Positions 1 to 12,525 of a stretch of DNA of 64,000 bases are shown here, piece after piece (the stretch's first letter is position 1; each line of letters begins with the position of its first letter). The notes under the pieces are model-generated. The model did no database searches and had not been told where the DNA came from. It saw only the letters and a list, made by a program, of their open reading frames with translations. This DNA comes from Hermatobates lingyangjiaoensis. Lineage: Eukaryota > Arthropoda > Insecta > Hemiptera > Hermatobatidae. The stretch covers positions 5,209,501 through 5,273,500 of the forward strand of contig JAPFBL010000255.1 of assembly GCA_026182355.1 (NCBI GenBank). The letters run 5' to 3'. Both the position numbers and the translations under genes were made by a program.

Positions 1-1735
1 TTGACAATTTAATCATTGTTGCTGCGCAATCTTGTAAAATAATAGAGGTGAAACTTATTTATTAATGTAATATTTTTGAATTAATTTCATAATACATTTA
101 ATAATTTCATAATAATAAGAGTGGAAAAATTATTTCATCTTTTGATGCAAAGTGAGATGCAGTAACTTTCCAAAATACAAGTTTTATATCCGCCAAATTT
201 CGTTAACTCCCTTCAAACAGTGGAACTTGTAAAGATCAAGTTATCACATCCAGACAAAATGTCTGGACATTTATATAATATGTAAAACAAAAAATCAATC
301 TTTTACATGTTCACTATTGCCTTTGTCATTGATGTATTAATAATTTCAAATTATGACAATTACATTACAAGCCTGTCTGATATTATTTCAACTAATTTTT
401 GATGTAACATCATTTTGTGATATTTAGTACTTCACGGTACATCATTGCACTATCCTTAAATTTTTAAGTGTATGTTCTTCAACTTTACAGTAAAATTTAG
501 TGACAGAAAAATAAAACATTACAGAATTCTGCCAAAACTTTACTCATGAAACATTACACAGTAATTTCATAGATTACTATGTGTTGGTCTTTAATGTTTT
601 TTTTTTTATACATAATCATAAAGCTTTTAATTTTTCAGACATTCTTAATTACTAATTAATTAGCTACTTTAATTAATTTACATTAGAACTAAATTATTAA
701 TTCCACTGAGACTATTGTGTTGACTATATTTTTTTTAGAGAGAAAAAATACTCTTAATATTAGAACAATATAAATTCCTGTTGCAGTTTAGCTCCAGATA
801 GTTTGTTGACATTACCAAGTACAATTACATTCTTTGTTGGTTGTTCTGTATCATTCATTCTCTTATTTTGCACCACTTATTCCAAGACTATCAACAGGAG
901 TTTAAAAAATTTGTGACTTGTACATTTGCAAACAATACTATAAGGAATAAAGAATTGTATTGATACCATAATGTAATCACTTCATCCCGTTACTAGTTAT
1001 AATACTAAAACTGTTTTTCTATATGTGTTTATCCTAAATATTGTTTATGTAATTATTCTTTATTATTATGCTTTTAAGCACTTAGGTAAAATATACCATT
1101 ACATGATCATATTACCTTTGCCGCATTTAAAATTATACAATTCATCAAATAATTGAGATTAAGTTTGAGTATAATTTAATTCCTGGATATTATATTGAAA
1201 TACATTACCTATATATAGCCTCACTTAAATAACTAATGTGCGATTCTCATGGATAAATATATACCTCATGCCATGTCATGTTTAAGAAGGTATCGAACCG
1301 ATTAGTTACTTATCAAAAATGTAAAAACTTTTTACGGTAGGATTTTTGAAAGATTTCTTCACTCCTCATTTAAATACTATTAATTAAAATTGCAGTCTCA
1401 CAACATGTTCTAATGATAAAAAACATTTAACATAAAGGGTATATTGTATGTTTTAATTACTAATGTCAATGTAGTTAAATGACCTTTTTGCGGTTTTTAT
1501 AAAACGGTGATGTTTAAAAAAAATTGCAGACACACCTCAAACGCTATAAACATAGAAGTAGTATAAAGTAGTTTAGAACTTAAAATATCTACTTTTATTT
1601 TTCTTCCAAATTTGAATTTTGAAGAAGGCAGTAATCATCTTTTCTTATCAGTAAACTGCAAAGGCTGGAACACTTTGCCCATGACAAGATATTTGGTTGT
1701 AAATCACTTTAGTATTATTTAATATCCAAAACAAA

Positions 1736-1835
1736 GATAACTTTCCACCAAAACCATAACACTCTGCATCAAAAAAATTAATCTGCAGAGCTCTTTAGAC
1801 TGATTTTCAAATGTTGTTGAAGATTAACTAATTAA
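1736..1835 (+). repeat. Direct repeat, copy 1 (partner at 2528-2640)
   Basis: The segment starting GATAACTTTCCACCAAAACC recurs about 790 bases downstream. Both copies continue with ACTCTGCATCAAAAAA, a run related to TTAATCTG, and ACTGATTT. The second copy carries about 17 extra bases (around CCGCTTGAATATTTGGA). The copies are clearly related but diverged, so this is an old local duplication or two members of an unknown repeat. Confidence 0.6.
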
Positions 1836-2527
1836 GTAATTTAAACGTTCCGATGGCTCTGAAAACAAAGTAAATGGACAGCGAAGGTTGAAACGTCGAG
1901 AATCCCTCTCCCTAGAGACTAATTACATTCTACTTTGCTGAAATTACATCCCTCGAATAGCACCGCCCTATTCAAATATAAATTCCTATAAAATCCTTTT
2001 TAAGCAAATTTCTCTTAAGGGCAACGTTTATGTTTCTTGACAATGTAGTTTAATTTGTAACACAATTTAAATATTTTTAGTGAGCAATCATTACTATTAT
2101 TGAGGATATATATTTATCAATTGTAAATGATCATCCATCTTTGTTGAAATCCTGTATAACATATACTTATCAAGAAATATATTCGTATAGATACAAATTT
2201 TGAATGTCTACGAATAACGACCATATTGGTTAATTGAAAGTGATTTGAAAAAAAATGTCTACCCTGTTTTATCTTTTCATATAGCCTTTTTTTTTAATAA
2301 ACACAGGCATTTATAATTTATTATTTTTTCCTTAATAACTACGTTATAGAATCTTTAATAACAGGCACTGTTAAGTAATATATCTAACATAATTTGAAAT
2401 AGAATCAGACACCTATTTCTTATAGTCATGTTAATATTTCATGAGTGTGAACTTCCCGTAGAAAAGTCATTTGACCCACTTTGAAGTTGTTCCTTTTAGG
2501 AACTGAGTCCAAGATGACCAAAGTACG

Positions 2528-2640
2528 GATAACTTTCCACCAAAACCATAACCCGCTTGAATATTTGGACTCTGCATCAAAAAACTTAATCTGTTCAATA
2601 CTTTATACTGATTTCCACATCTTGTTGACTAATTAACAGC
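2528..2640 (+). repeat. Direct repeat, copy 2 (partner at 1736-1835)
   Basis: This is the second copy of the repeat beginning GATAACTTTCCACCAAAACC. It differs from the first by an insertion of about 17 bases after the shared first 25, and by scattered substitutions. No coding potential is visible. Confidence 0.6.
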
Positions 2641-3609
2641 TAGAAAGGCTAGGCTTCCAAACCTCTCCTAGGTCATGAGAGATTGACAATAGTCCCTATC
2701 AATATCAATATATTCAGCTGAATAAAGGAAAGGTCTTTTAAATTATCTGTTATGCGTGTTCGTTGCCTAATGGAATCATAAATACGATTTCTGTAACAAG
2801 TTTCATTTTAAGCCCTATACTCCTTTTTTCTTTATGCTACCAATGAACGAAATTTTCTCGTTAATTATATTTTGAATAAATTTATACGTAGGATTTTTTA
2901 GGTTTCATTTAAATCTATATCTATAAAAGTTAACACTGGTAAAATATTTATATACAATTAATTTATCAGAATATGTTATGTGAATATGTTAAAGTCAAAT
3001 ACAGATGTTCATTAAAGACTAAAGATATCCTAAACACAAACTAAAACACACGTATATCAATATTTTTTTTAAAAAGAAGTTTAATTTGTTTAACTGCACA
3101 AGCAGAGGCGGGGGATGTAAGTCTATATAATAAAGTTGTAGCTTGTATTTGTTCTCTTCTTTCTTTCTTTGTTATGTATGCTTCCTTCAGTTCTAAGGAT
3201 AAAAGCTTAAGCAATATATAATCTAAAACTGTTAGAACCAGACTATTTCAAAATGTATTGTTTGTTTATATATTATGCATTTACTTTGTGTATTGTACCA
3301 TATGAACGATTTCTTCTAACAATTAGCACTTCACTAGTAGTTTCTTATCATTTTAAAATCATGATAATGTTAACTGTACAGAGTTGATTGGAAATTTAAT
3401 TTTCAAAAACTGTAAACAAACCATATTTCTTTTTATGTTTTCTTAAGAGACAGTGAGTATAGCTTATACCAGTTGGTTACATTTTGACATTTATCTGTCA
3501 TTCAGGCAAATATTCTTACAAAACTGTTTGATATTAGTTTCATTTGATAGCGTAATTGTAACAAATTTTAATTCACTTAAAATTTATCACAGTTACTTTA
3601 CAGTAAAAA

Positions 3610-5240
3610 TCTGGAGTGGCCTACACTCTACTTTACTATAAGTAACTCAATGTCAAATTTCTTGAGTATATAAAACATAACGTATCATTTAAGCATAACA
3701 TAAATATCTAAATGGGATATAATTATTAGCATTGCATTCGTGAGGTAGTACAGATAGTGATTGAAGGACATATCAATTTATAAGCTTATTTTTGTACATC
3801 ACAAATAATTTATTATTTGCAAATAATTTCATTAGTATAACTACAGCAGTAATATCATTTTTGAAAAACCAATGTGAACATTTCTTGAAACGAAATATTA
3901 TCCTACAAGAGAACATGGCTATTGTTCAAATAGCCAGTAGATTTCTTACATCGTTTACTTAACATCCTTCTACATTGAATATTAATGTAAAATTTTCAAA
4001 TTTAAAACAGTAAAATACCCTTTTTTTCTCTGAAAACATCTTAAACAGCGAAGAAAATGTTGTTTTAAGGTGATTTGTTAATTAAAGATGTACGATAATT
4101 ACAGTTATTAATCTCTAAACGAAAGATTTATATTTTGAATTATCTTTTACATTTTTGGTTTTTAACAGAATTATTATACTGGGAATTTTATGGCTTCTTA
4201 GTATTTAATAAGATCATTTTCCTTCCCCTTTGTCAAATAACATATATACGATTTTTTTTTTAATGAGTGTTATCATTTACCTGCACAATATTATTCCTCT
4301 TACATCTCTTATAAGTCAATAATATATTTTCATTTTTCCATTAGAAACATCAATTTCATCTTAGTGGATTCGCTCAAAAAATTTCTAAGTCAATGTAAAC
4401 AATGTAAAAAAATACAAAAAATTCGACAAGTATAGCAGGTGATCTCTTAGTCTAGGATAAACAAAGAGTTCTTATATCGTTATTGCTCTTTTCCGTAATT
4501 GAAACTTCATGATTTTTTTTTTATGAATTGCTAATTTTTTGTTCCATTTTTGGTCAAATTTTCATAATTTTTTAACGAGCCGTTTAGTGTCAAAAAAACA
4601 TTTTCTGAAAACACAAATCGTACTCTAACGCCCCTTTAGCGAATGTAATTATAGAAAAAAATATCTCAACTCATTGTCCATATAATGTTCTATTTATAGA
4701 CATAGTTTCATTCTTGTCCGTCAAACAGTATGGCTTGTATCGCTCTCACAAGGTTTGAGATTGATTTATAAGTCAAAATTTGTACATTTTATTGAAAAAA
4801 AAATATTTCCTGTTGATATAAAATTTTGAATATATTTTTCGTTTGTTCCTTTTGTAACCTCAAAGATAATGTTAAAATCTCAAAACTCTAGGGTTAGTAG
4901 TTTAGGAAAAATAAATGTTTTAAAAAAAACGGTTTTTGGCAAAAAAAGTGACTTTCCCATCATGCATAATTCTTCCCAAACAATAGGGATCTTCGTCTAA
5001 ATGGGGCCCATTTTTGTGTAAAATATCAACTTGATCCATCAAAGATTCTGGACCGTAGCGTGGTAACAAGCAATGCTAACACACGCACCCACCCACCCAC
5101 CCACCCACCCACCCACTCACACACAGACATCATCGTAAAAACTTCATAAAACGACTTCTGGGACCTCAAAACATGTAATTCCGTCAAAATCTCGAGATCG
5201 AATTTTTTCACGATCACTATACTTTACTTATAGTAAAGTA
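3610..5240 (+). mobile_element. Non-autonomous repeat 'TACTTTACT family', full copy A
   Basis: The left end reads TCTGGAGTGGCCTACACTC and is followed at 3629-3645 by TACTTTACTATAAGTAA. The right end at 5220-5240 is a palindromic hairpin whose reverse complement begins with the same 17 bases. Several other partial or full copies occur in the window (25967, 31456, 35290, 40741, 60632), so the boundaries are supported by comparison. An ACCC microsatellite lies about 125 bases before the right end. No protein is encoded, and short frames inside it are not conserved between copies. The combination of a 5' TC, an inverted match between the left subterminal region and a right-end hairpin, and an internal microsatellite is reminiscent of Helentron-type (DINE/HINE) elements. 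A TIR transposon derivative is the alternative. Confidence 0.75.
5087..5116 (+). repeat. (ACCC)n microsatellite inside copy A
   Basis: About seven tandem ACCC units. The same position in copies C and D holds a shorter CACCC/ACAC tract, and in copy B only CACTCAC, so the tract length varies between family members. Confidence 0.85.
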
Positions 5241-6204
5241 AAAAGAATGATTATGCTTCTATAGTACAGTTTCAAGCGAAAAAGAAATTGTATTATATAC
5301 TATTAATATTACTATTATTATTAAATAAAAGGCTGCTGGAATCATTATCATTGTGTTTTTCTTTTCCTTAGGCAAAGACGTTTATATTCACCGAGTAGTT
5401 CTTGATCTGTAGGTCTACAAAACTTTTAAATTTGTAAATGGATGAAACTTAAATGTATGGTAAGACAGGCTGAAGGTCGATGCTATATTATTACAATTTG
5501 ATGCAATATCTTTTGTGTCAATGGAGATAGTATTATGTTGTTTATTATAAATTTAAACAAAAGGTAATTCTATATAATTAATATACATTTAAAAGAATGA
5601 AAACTCAGAGTTTGAATCATGTATGTTATTGTTCTAAACAGGTAGGTATTGGAATAACTGAACAATTGCCTCGGAACTGTCATCATAACCATCTTGGAAA
5701 TTTTAAAAAACCTTAAATGACTTAGACACTAATATTTATAGAAATTTGTTTAGGTTTTGTTTTTTTTTGTGTTTTTTTTTAGCTGTATTAAGTAAATTGA
5801 GTTTTATAAGTGGTTTTATTTAAGCTGTTTGGTAAATAATAGAGTCGGAATTAGATTAAAAGGTAGAAAACGTTAGTCTCGATTAGGGTAAAAGTCAGCC
5901 GTGCAGTACTTGGTAAATACTGTTGTTAGAAAGTGAGTGCCTGGAGGGTTGAAGTCAGAGGTCAAAGAGCCATTTACGAGTCGGGGATACGGGATAGGTG
6001 TTAAATCTAGCAACATAAGCTACTTTAGAATAACGGTGACTAATCTGATATTGTCAGCTCCCCTAATACTCCACCTAAGATAAAAGTTGTTGCTGATAAC
6101 AAATCGTCAATAGACAAATGACCTTGTAATATTTATAATAATTTTATTTATCTATTTGATATATAGAGATATGAATCTATACTATGTATACATATACAAA
6201 AGTA
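5241..6204. other. AT-rich non-coding DNA
   Basis: I see no gene, tRNA or clear repeat here. A slightly less AT-rich patch lies around 5870-6070 but has no open frame that I recognise. Confidence 0.5.
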
Positions 6205-6300
6205 AAGTTTACCGGGACTCGGTCAGTTCTTCAGGTTCAAATTAAACTCTCATTGCCAACGTTTTGGTTTTATTTAAAACCTTTTTCATAGGCAGAAGTA
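6205..6300 (-). repeat. Decayed hammerhead-like repeat, family 9 (copy 1)
   Basis: Read on the minus strand, this has GCC, a degenerate core (TATGAAAAA), a 6-bp hairpin GGTTTT/AAAACC with an AAAT loop, then AAA, the palindrome ACGT, T and GGC. GCC and GGC can pair as stem I. The canonical CTGANGA and the GAA are both damaged. A second copy lies at 17268-17345 on the plus strand, sharing the hairpin and a downstream stretch ending near CTGACCGAGTC. Confidence 0.5.
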
Positions 6301-6714
6301 TACATTTTGAAACAGAAAAACTAAGTATTACATACAAATTATTTTACAAAGAAAAATAGTCTGTGGATTTAAACAACAACTGTAGTTTGAATGAACACGT
6401 CACACTGAACTGACTAAGTCAGTTAATTACTAATTAATAATTAATTTATATTAATGTTATTATATATACGAGTATGTGTGTAAAGTTTAAATAATAAGGA
6501 AAAATAATTGAAATAAATACTGTGAGGCCTTTCACTTTCTGATGTCATATAGTGAAAAGGCTCAAACTATATATATCTATTATTTTTCTTTTTTCTTGTG
6601 GTTTAAGCTTTATTGATTCATCACGTGTTTATTATCATTTTTCTGCATAATTATATGTATATATATAAAATTAATGTTACAAATACGAGTAGAAACATAA
6701 AAAAGAGACTAACA

Positions 6715-7475
6715 CTCACTATTCTCGATCCTGTTGGCCTTTTTGCAGTCTTTAGGAGCCTGGGCAGGCTTCCTGCTTTGCTTTACTGGTTTAGGACTGC
6801 CGCAGTGTTCTTAAAAACTCGGTAGTCCCCTCCGAAGAGGAAAGTTCCCGTTACCTCGGGACCAGGGCTTGCACAAATAGTTAATCAGACCCCATCGGGG
6901 CGTCATAGTATTGTGAGGAGTCATAGTACATGGGAAACGACTTATTAGAGATTTTAAATCTCTCGTTGGCTAAACGACACCTTGACATATAATGTGATCT
7001 CGATGGGGTGTATCTAATCGTCCCCCCGCTGACGCTGATCGTCAAGAGCTGACACTACTAGGCAAGTACCAGTTGTCCAGACCCATCAGCTATGCTCATG
7101 GCCTGTTCCCACTGGTAAGGCTTTGGGGTCTCTAGTTTCCCTGGTTGCTAAGCAGGCATCCCTCCTGCTTCCCACACAGCAACCACAAGGGTCCATTCAA
7201 CCTGGGTGAGAACCAACAGCCACTGCGAGTCCAACCTCTGTTCGCGGGATGGAGAAAAAACCTCTCCATGGGCCCGCGCCAGCCGCAATACTGACTTATT
7301 TTAAGAGTTTCGGATCAAACTCCGGACCAGAAGTCCTACTGAACCTGCTCAGCTACAGGTAAGCTCAGTGGTCTTATTTAGCCCCTGGTTCAAAGAACCT
7401 CTGACATAAACCAATGCAACCTGTGGATAGTTACACGGCGCCAGTAAGGGCGTAGTCTTCAGGAGAGGAGAAAAA
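6715..7475. other. GC-rich island, unidentified (probable retroelement relic)
   Basis: This roughly 760-base block is close to 50% GC against a strongly AT-rich background, with an abrupt left edge near 6715. It includes stretches such as CCGTTACCTCGGGACCAGGG and GGGCCCGCGCC. All frames on both strands carry stops. A basic, proline-rich frame of about 33 codons on the minus strand near 6720-6830 is too short to assign. I do not recognise the family. A fragment of a GC-rich LINE untranslated region or ORF1 is the simplest guess. Confidence 0.4.
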
Positions 7476-9680
7476 AAAAACAATAAACATGGGAGATGTC
7501 ACTGCAAAGTGACAAACAGTGCAGCCACCTTACTCACGTGAACTAGTTTAAGCTATGAGTAAATGAAAAACTGAAAGTCTTATATAAGTAAAGGAGGAAA
7601 GAAAACAAAGAAGAAAAAATGGAAAAGATACAATAATGGAAATAATAATAATTTATTTAAGGAAAAACTTAAGAGCACAGATATTTTATAAGAAAAAAGA
7701 AAATTAATGCCACTGGATTAGCAGCACGTGGTATTAATGAAGGTCATAATTTTGATTTTTATTAAATAAAAATAATAGCCAAAGAAATGGATGAACAGAG
7801 AATCTTTAAGAATTAAGAAATACTTATTGGTCAACTATTTTACTCTTAATTATTATCACCAACTTAATAGATTATTATTAATAAAAACTGTTTTTGTTTT
7901 CGACCTTAAAAATATCAACTACTCTACTCATTGTCAATTAAACTGAATATATCCAGCTTAATAATATATTTCTACCAATTAAATAAATGAGGAACAGTAG
8001 ATTTAAAAACATGCAGAAATTGGGTTTTATGGACCTGCTTAGTTGTAAGCCTGATAAAAAGTTTTAATTCCCAAAGTTTTAATGGAAATGTTGAACAAGC
8101 CATAACAGAATGAATACCTTCTCTTTACCCCTTACTCCATTTTTTCTGACATCTGTCTAAAAGATTATACTTCCGAGAAAAAAGTATATATTATCACATA
8201 TTTTTTTTTTACTTTTTTTGGCAGCAATCTGCTATATTCTTTTCGCCAGGAAGTTTTTCCAAATTTACAAAATTTTACAGTAACTACTCAAGCATTCAAT
8301 GAGTGGTTAGAGTCCACCAATTTTAATTTACTAATAATATAAATGGAATGTTCACCAGTTGTCATTGTTAAAAATAATTATATTTTAACACAAATTACAC
8401 TGAAACTACAATGAGTAAAAAAAAATTATTGTTCAGTTTAGTTCTGCACTAACAGTGTTGTTCTTTCTAATGATTGTGGAACTTTTGCCTTGATTAAGGC
8501 AAAATTCATCTTATTTTTAAGGAGTCTTTTCTACTGAACGTGCATGAAGTTCTAATAAAGTACAGTTGAAATTTCGCTTTACATTATAACCTAATCACTT
8601 TAGAAATTTCCATTACAAAAAAAAACCGTTAGGAACATTCATTTTGAGAAATAACATTATTGTGAAAGTATATGCAAAGCAATAATGTATACAAAACTCC
8701 TACTATTTAAGAAACTAACAGGTATAATAAAAAGCATGTTCATTTCTCCATTTTGCAATACATTAACGAAATTACCTGAAAAATTAAGCATAATATCTTA
8801 AAAAATTAAAGTAAACAAAAAATTAAAATTATTTTTTATTACTTCCAAAAATATACTGTGCAAAATAATAAAATAAATTTATTGTCGAGAAAGTAGTTTT
8901 TGAAGCCATATGCTTTTTCATTGAGATGCTCCATATTCGAGAGTTTAGTTGAAAACATCAGCCTAACTGTAAAATGGATTACTCAGTATGTTTGAACGCT
9001 TTTGAAGTGGATATGAGGATTTTGCTATATGCCTGAAGAACAAATGGACAAAGTTGGGAGAGAGTGGGGCTGAATGTACAGTATGTAAATGAGGTTGGGA
9101 AAGGTGGAAACTGTGTGAATCGCGCTAGAAGCGTAACACATGCAGGAGGAAGAGCTGCTCAACTCGGCTATCAACCCCTGCAACCCGCCCTCACCAGCTC
9201 TATTAAATATACTACAGCTCCGCAGGCCTACTTCTAACCTACTTTTATACCTAAAAGAAAAAAAAATGAAATTGTCTCACAATATTACTATAAGAAAATG
9301 TATTAGACAATTCAACGACAATTAATTTAACTAATCAATTATTTGTTATGAGTTTAAAATAATTGTGTGGATTTAGATGAAAATAATTTCAATTATTTAA
9401 AAAACAAAAATCCCCTTTTGACCAGCTTAAAATTTTCTAAAATTTGGTATGACTCCAGTTTGGTTGATTTGTCTTGAATGTTTTGGGTTAAAATTTATGT
9501 ATATGTTTTTAATCATCCAAAAGTATATGTTTATGGTTAATATAATAAATCAGCTTATTTTTTAAGAATAACCGGTGATTATTAATAATAATAACAATTT
9601 CTTTTGAAAATTTGATGAATAGAATAAAATAATCACATTAATTTCTTCTTTGAAACTGATAATTGTAATAAAAAACCCAA
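7476..9680. other. AT-rich non-coding DNA
   Basis: No gene or repeat can be supported. A moderately GC-richer patch at about 9050-9240 contains a short frame with no recognisable similarity. Confidence 0.5.
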
Positions 9681-9930
9681 ACTGAGGTAAAATGGTATAC
9701 AAAAGTCTCCACACAAATGAAGTTTTTTATTAAACAACAACGCGTTTCGAACACCTAGTTCGTGTCTTCGTTGGAAGACAGTACAATACTAATTATATTT
9801 AATCAGTTACTAAATCAATTAAAATGAAATAATAAAATTCAATTATGAGAACACAAGGTTACCAAAACGCGTTTTGTTTAATAAAAAACTTCATTTATTT
9901 GGAGACTTTTGTATATCACTTTGCCTCAGA
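9681..9930. repeat. Inverted repeat with hammerhead-like motif, family 5
   Basis: Two arms of about 60 bases (roughly 9681-9742 and 9868-9930) are inverted copies sharing an ACGCGTTNTG core and the flank TTTAATAAAAAACTTCATTT. They are separated by about 125 bases. On the minus strand at 9738-9773 the left arm carries CAACG, then AAGACAC, a hairpin GAAC/GTTC, GAA, the palindrome ACGCGT and the partner CGTTG. There is no (TA)n tract beside this one. Confidence 0.7.
9738..9773 (-). ncRNA. Hammerhead-like fold, family 5 (degenerate core)
   Basis: The minus-strand order is CAACG (9769-9773), AAGACAC, hairpin GAAC-TAGGT-GTTC, GAA, ACGCGT, T, G. The outer CAACG/CGTTG pair could close stem I. The heptamer reads ACGAAGA instead of CTGANGA, so two conserved bases are wrong and this copy should be inactive if it ever was a ribozyme. 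Confidence 0.4.
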
Positions 9931-11290
9931 ATGAGTAAATACCAAACCTAATGAGTTAAAAAAACCCAATGTAGACAATTGTTAAAAAAATAACTTAGTT
10001 TTTTATAGAGCAAAATTGCGATATTACACTTATGAAATTCTTTTTACTCAAATTTAAATTACATCTATTATTTATAAGATACTCAGATCGATTTCTTATT
10101 AATGGTTTCTAGTGTTCATTAATAATTTATTCAACATTAATGAAACAATATTTTTATTTTTACAAGAAGATCTTTTGTGCTATTTAGAATTTGTGAATGA
10201 CGTTGACCTTCCACATCGTCAGCGATTTTAACCACCGTCAACCATAGTGTTGCAATATAAAATCCTTGGCCACCTTGGCTAAAATGTTTAGTTAAACCAA
10301 TTTCAAAATTTGAAATTGATTCAGCAAAACAAATGTACCCTGGTAAATTGTAAATTATTTTTTTGTAGAATGTTGGTTGAAAACACCACCATTGGTATAC
10401 CTAATTTACATAATTTATTCTTTTCAATCGATATTATAGCAAATATTTCCTTTATCAGCTATCGTCCTGATATTTTTATTGTAACGTTTTATCTGATATT
10501 TGAAAGTGGAAATTTAAACTCTGAAAGCTTTAAGATTTGTCCTACTTGTTTGTCTGATGGTGGTTGTCAGAGCTGAAGGCTAGATTTATTTATTACGGTA
10601 GAATATTGTACGTTTTTTTTTCTGATTTTCATTTCAAAAAATTAGTAAAGCTATACTTATTTCACATGTATCCAACAATTTATGATTAAATATACTATTT
10701 TTAATTTTAAATATATTAGCTAATTTAAACCAAGTATCATTTATATATACTATTTCAAAAAACAAACAAAATATATTTTAAATATTCACGGGTTTACATT
10801 CCATCTTTGTACGGGCGCAATATTCAAATTTTCTTTGAATTTGAATTATATTAAGTGAATAACTTTGAATCTGATTTAATTTTAAGCACTCAATTACAGC
10901 AATAGGTGTAAAATTCTTAAGAGCAAAACAGCGGCCTATCGGGTAATGAATTTATAAAATTTTTAGTAGTAGACGTTAAGGTAAAATGCCTAGGAAAGAC
11001 TTTCCTAGGCATTTTATTCCAAAATGACATTGGTTATTTGGGAATAACAAATTTTGCTATTTCCAAATGTATTTATTCTGTTTTTTGTTGTTGTTTGTTT
11101 TTTGTTTTTTTTTTGACGAAACAAAGAGCCAACTATTACAAAAGTGATGAATCTATGACAAACCGAAGCAAGCTTACTGGAAATAAATTGCCTCTTTGAT
11201 GAATAGTTCGTATGTGAGAAGTTTTCTTATAAAATGTTCAGTAGAAATCAGCCAAAATATTAAAGTTTCAAAAAGCTTTACTTTTATACA
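9931..11290. other. AT-rich non-coding DNA
   Basis: Apart from a perfect 17-bp-armed hairpin at 10982-11016, no gene or repeat is recognisable. A frame of 88 codons at 10310-10576 has no family features and is within what chance allows at this base composition. Confidence 0.5.
10982..11016. repeat. Perfect 35-base palindrome
   Basis: The arm TAAAATGCCTAGGAAAG is followed by a single A and then by its exact reverse complement. Such a perfect arm with a one-base loop in otherwise unstructured DNA suggests a recent inverted duplication or a minimal fold-back insertion. No T-run typical of a terminator follows, and none is expected in a eukaryote. Confidence 0.85.
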
Positions 11291-11303
11291 ATACAGAATT
11301 AAT

Positions 11304-11649
11304 CTCACACCAAGCAATATTTTCCTACAGTACTCAGTCGATTATCAAATAAACGTCTAGATTTGAACAACTACCGATTAACTATGTTTCTAACCGGAGA
11401 TAGTAAATTTGAAAGTTACTTCAATCCCTTTAAAATTGATGACTCAGCTTTATGCAACTGTGATAATCTCAGTGTCCAAACCCCAGATCACCTTCTCTTC
11501 CATTGTGCTCTCCTCAACAGCAGCAGACACAATCTTCGGAAAATAACAATGTTACAAGAATTGACCTGGCCACCAAGCAAACCTCAACTGTTAACAAATG
11601 TATTTCATAGTTTTTACAACTTCTTAAATACTATAAATGTCATATAACG
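11304..11649 (+). pseudogene. LINE ORF2 C-terminal fragment (cysteine-rich tail)
   Basis: The open frame begins just after an in-frame TAA at 11300-11302 and ends at the TAA at 11647-11649. It reads through TKQYFPTVLSRL, RLTMFLTGD, FKIDDSALCNCD and PDHLLFHC. This matches the end of ORF2 in R1/Jockey/I-type LINEs, where the segment 'FLTGHG... FK... CxCG... HLLFxCP' follows the RNase H-like region. The cysteines and histidine in CNCD...HLLFHC are kept. The reverse transcriptase and endonuclease parts are absent, so it is a 5'-truncated dead copy. It is a different LINE family from the one at 12536-16984. Confidence 0.8.
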
Positions 11650-11800
11650 TAGTGTAACAATATTATACACATGAAGTATAAAAAATAGAGCATGTGAAAA
11701 TATTGCAATTAACTCCCTCCAAGTAAGGGTACTACTTTGGGGAGGAGTTAGAGAATTAATGTAATATTTACGTTCTGATTCGTTTGCCAAATAAAGCTAC
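11650..11800 (+). mobile_element. 3' untranslated tail of the truncated LINE at 11304
   Basis: After the stop codon comes a non-coding tail with the AATAAA signal near 11790 (CCAAATAAAGC). No long poly-A remains. The true end of the insertion is uncertain, and no target-site duplication is evident because the 5' limit cannot be placed. Confidence 0.5.
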
Positions 11801-12525
11801 TTTATTTATGAACTATGGTAAAAAAAATACTTGAATTACTGTTTATTGAAAGAATTTATGAAATTCTTCTGTTTGAAAAGAATATGAACAAGAGACTATT
11901 GTACCAAGAAATTATAAAATCCACATGTCTGAGTAGAATCATAACAGCTAATACTTTAAAAATAATTTACTTCTATTATTAACTTGATCAGAGTCAGTCT
12001 AATAATGAGAAAAATTAATTATTCTTTCCATACTATCTTTACTTTGTGGTTATATTTTTGTTTTAAAAGTTGTGCAAATTCCTGTTTTGAGATTCAGGCT
12101 TTGGCCAGAAGAGAAAATACTGTTTTAGCGGTATTGAAGGGAGGGGACGAATGAATTGGTGAATTTTTTATACCAAGTAATGGCAGGAAGGAACAAGGGA
12201 AATCTGATGAAGCTTTTGTACAGAATGTATTCCGAATATAAACAACAACAGCAATGTGGTGCTGAAAAAAAAGGCCTTACAAACAACCAAAGCAAGACAA
12301 ATGAATAGGTCTATTTGAATTGTTCTAGAGTAAAATGTGCAACATTAATTAAATTTGTATGGCTCATATCACTTGCTTTGTTTCAACGAATAGTAATCTT
12401 CAAACAAATTCTGGATTTTTGAAAGATGAAATCATTTTCATTAGTGTAATAAAAACAAACAACTCATACTGATTATATAATTGTATGAGTTTATATAATT
12501 ATGAATTTATAATTATGAATTAATT
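11801..12525. other. AT-rich non-coding DNA
   Basis: I see nothing that can be named between the LINE fragment and the Jockey insertion. Confidence 0.5.

Larger units (their letters stand above)
1..3609. other. AT-rich non-coding DNA
   Basis: There is no open frame of meaningful length and no recognisable gene on either strand. The only structure I see is a diverged direct repeat pair near 1736-1835 and 2528-2640, listed separately. The rest is poly-A/poly-T rich single-copy-looking sequence. Confidence 0.6.

Noticed and set aside
3610..5240. Canonical Helitron call for the TACTTTACT family
   Set aside because: There is a 5' TC and a 3' hairpin, but no CTRR end after the hairpin and no encoded Rep/helicase, so only a tentative Helentron-like interpretation is kept.
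10310..10576. 88-codon frame starting in AT-rich DNA
   Set aside because: It has cysteines near its end (CPTCLSDGGC) but no family pattern and no supporting context.
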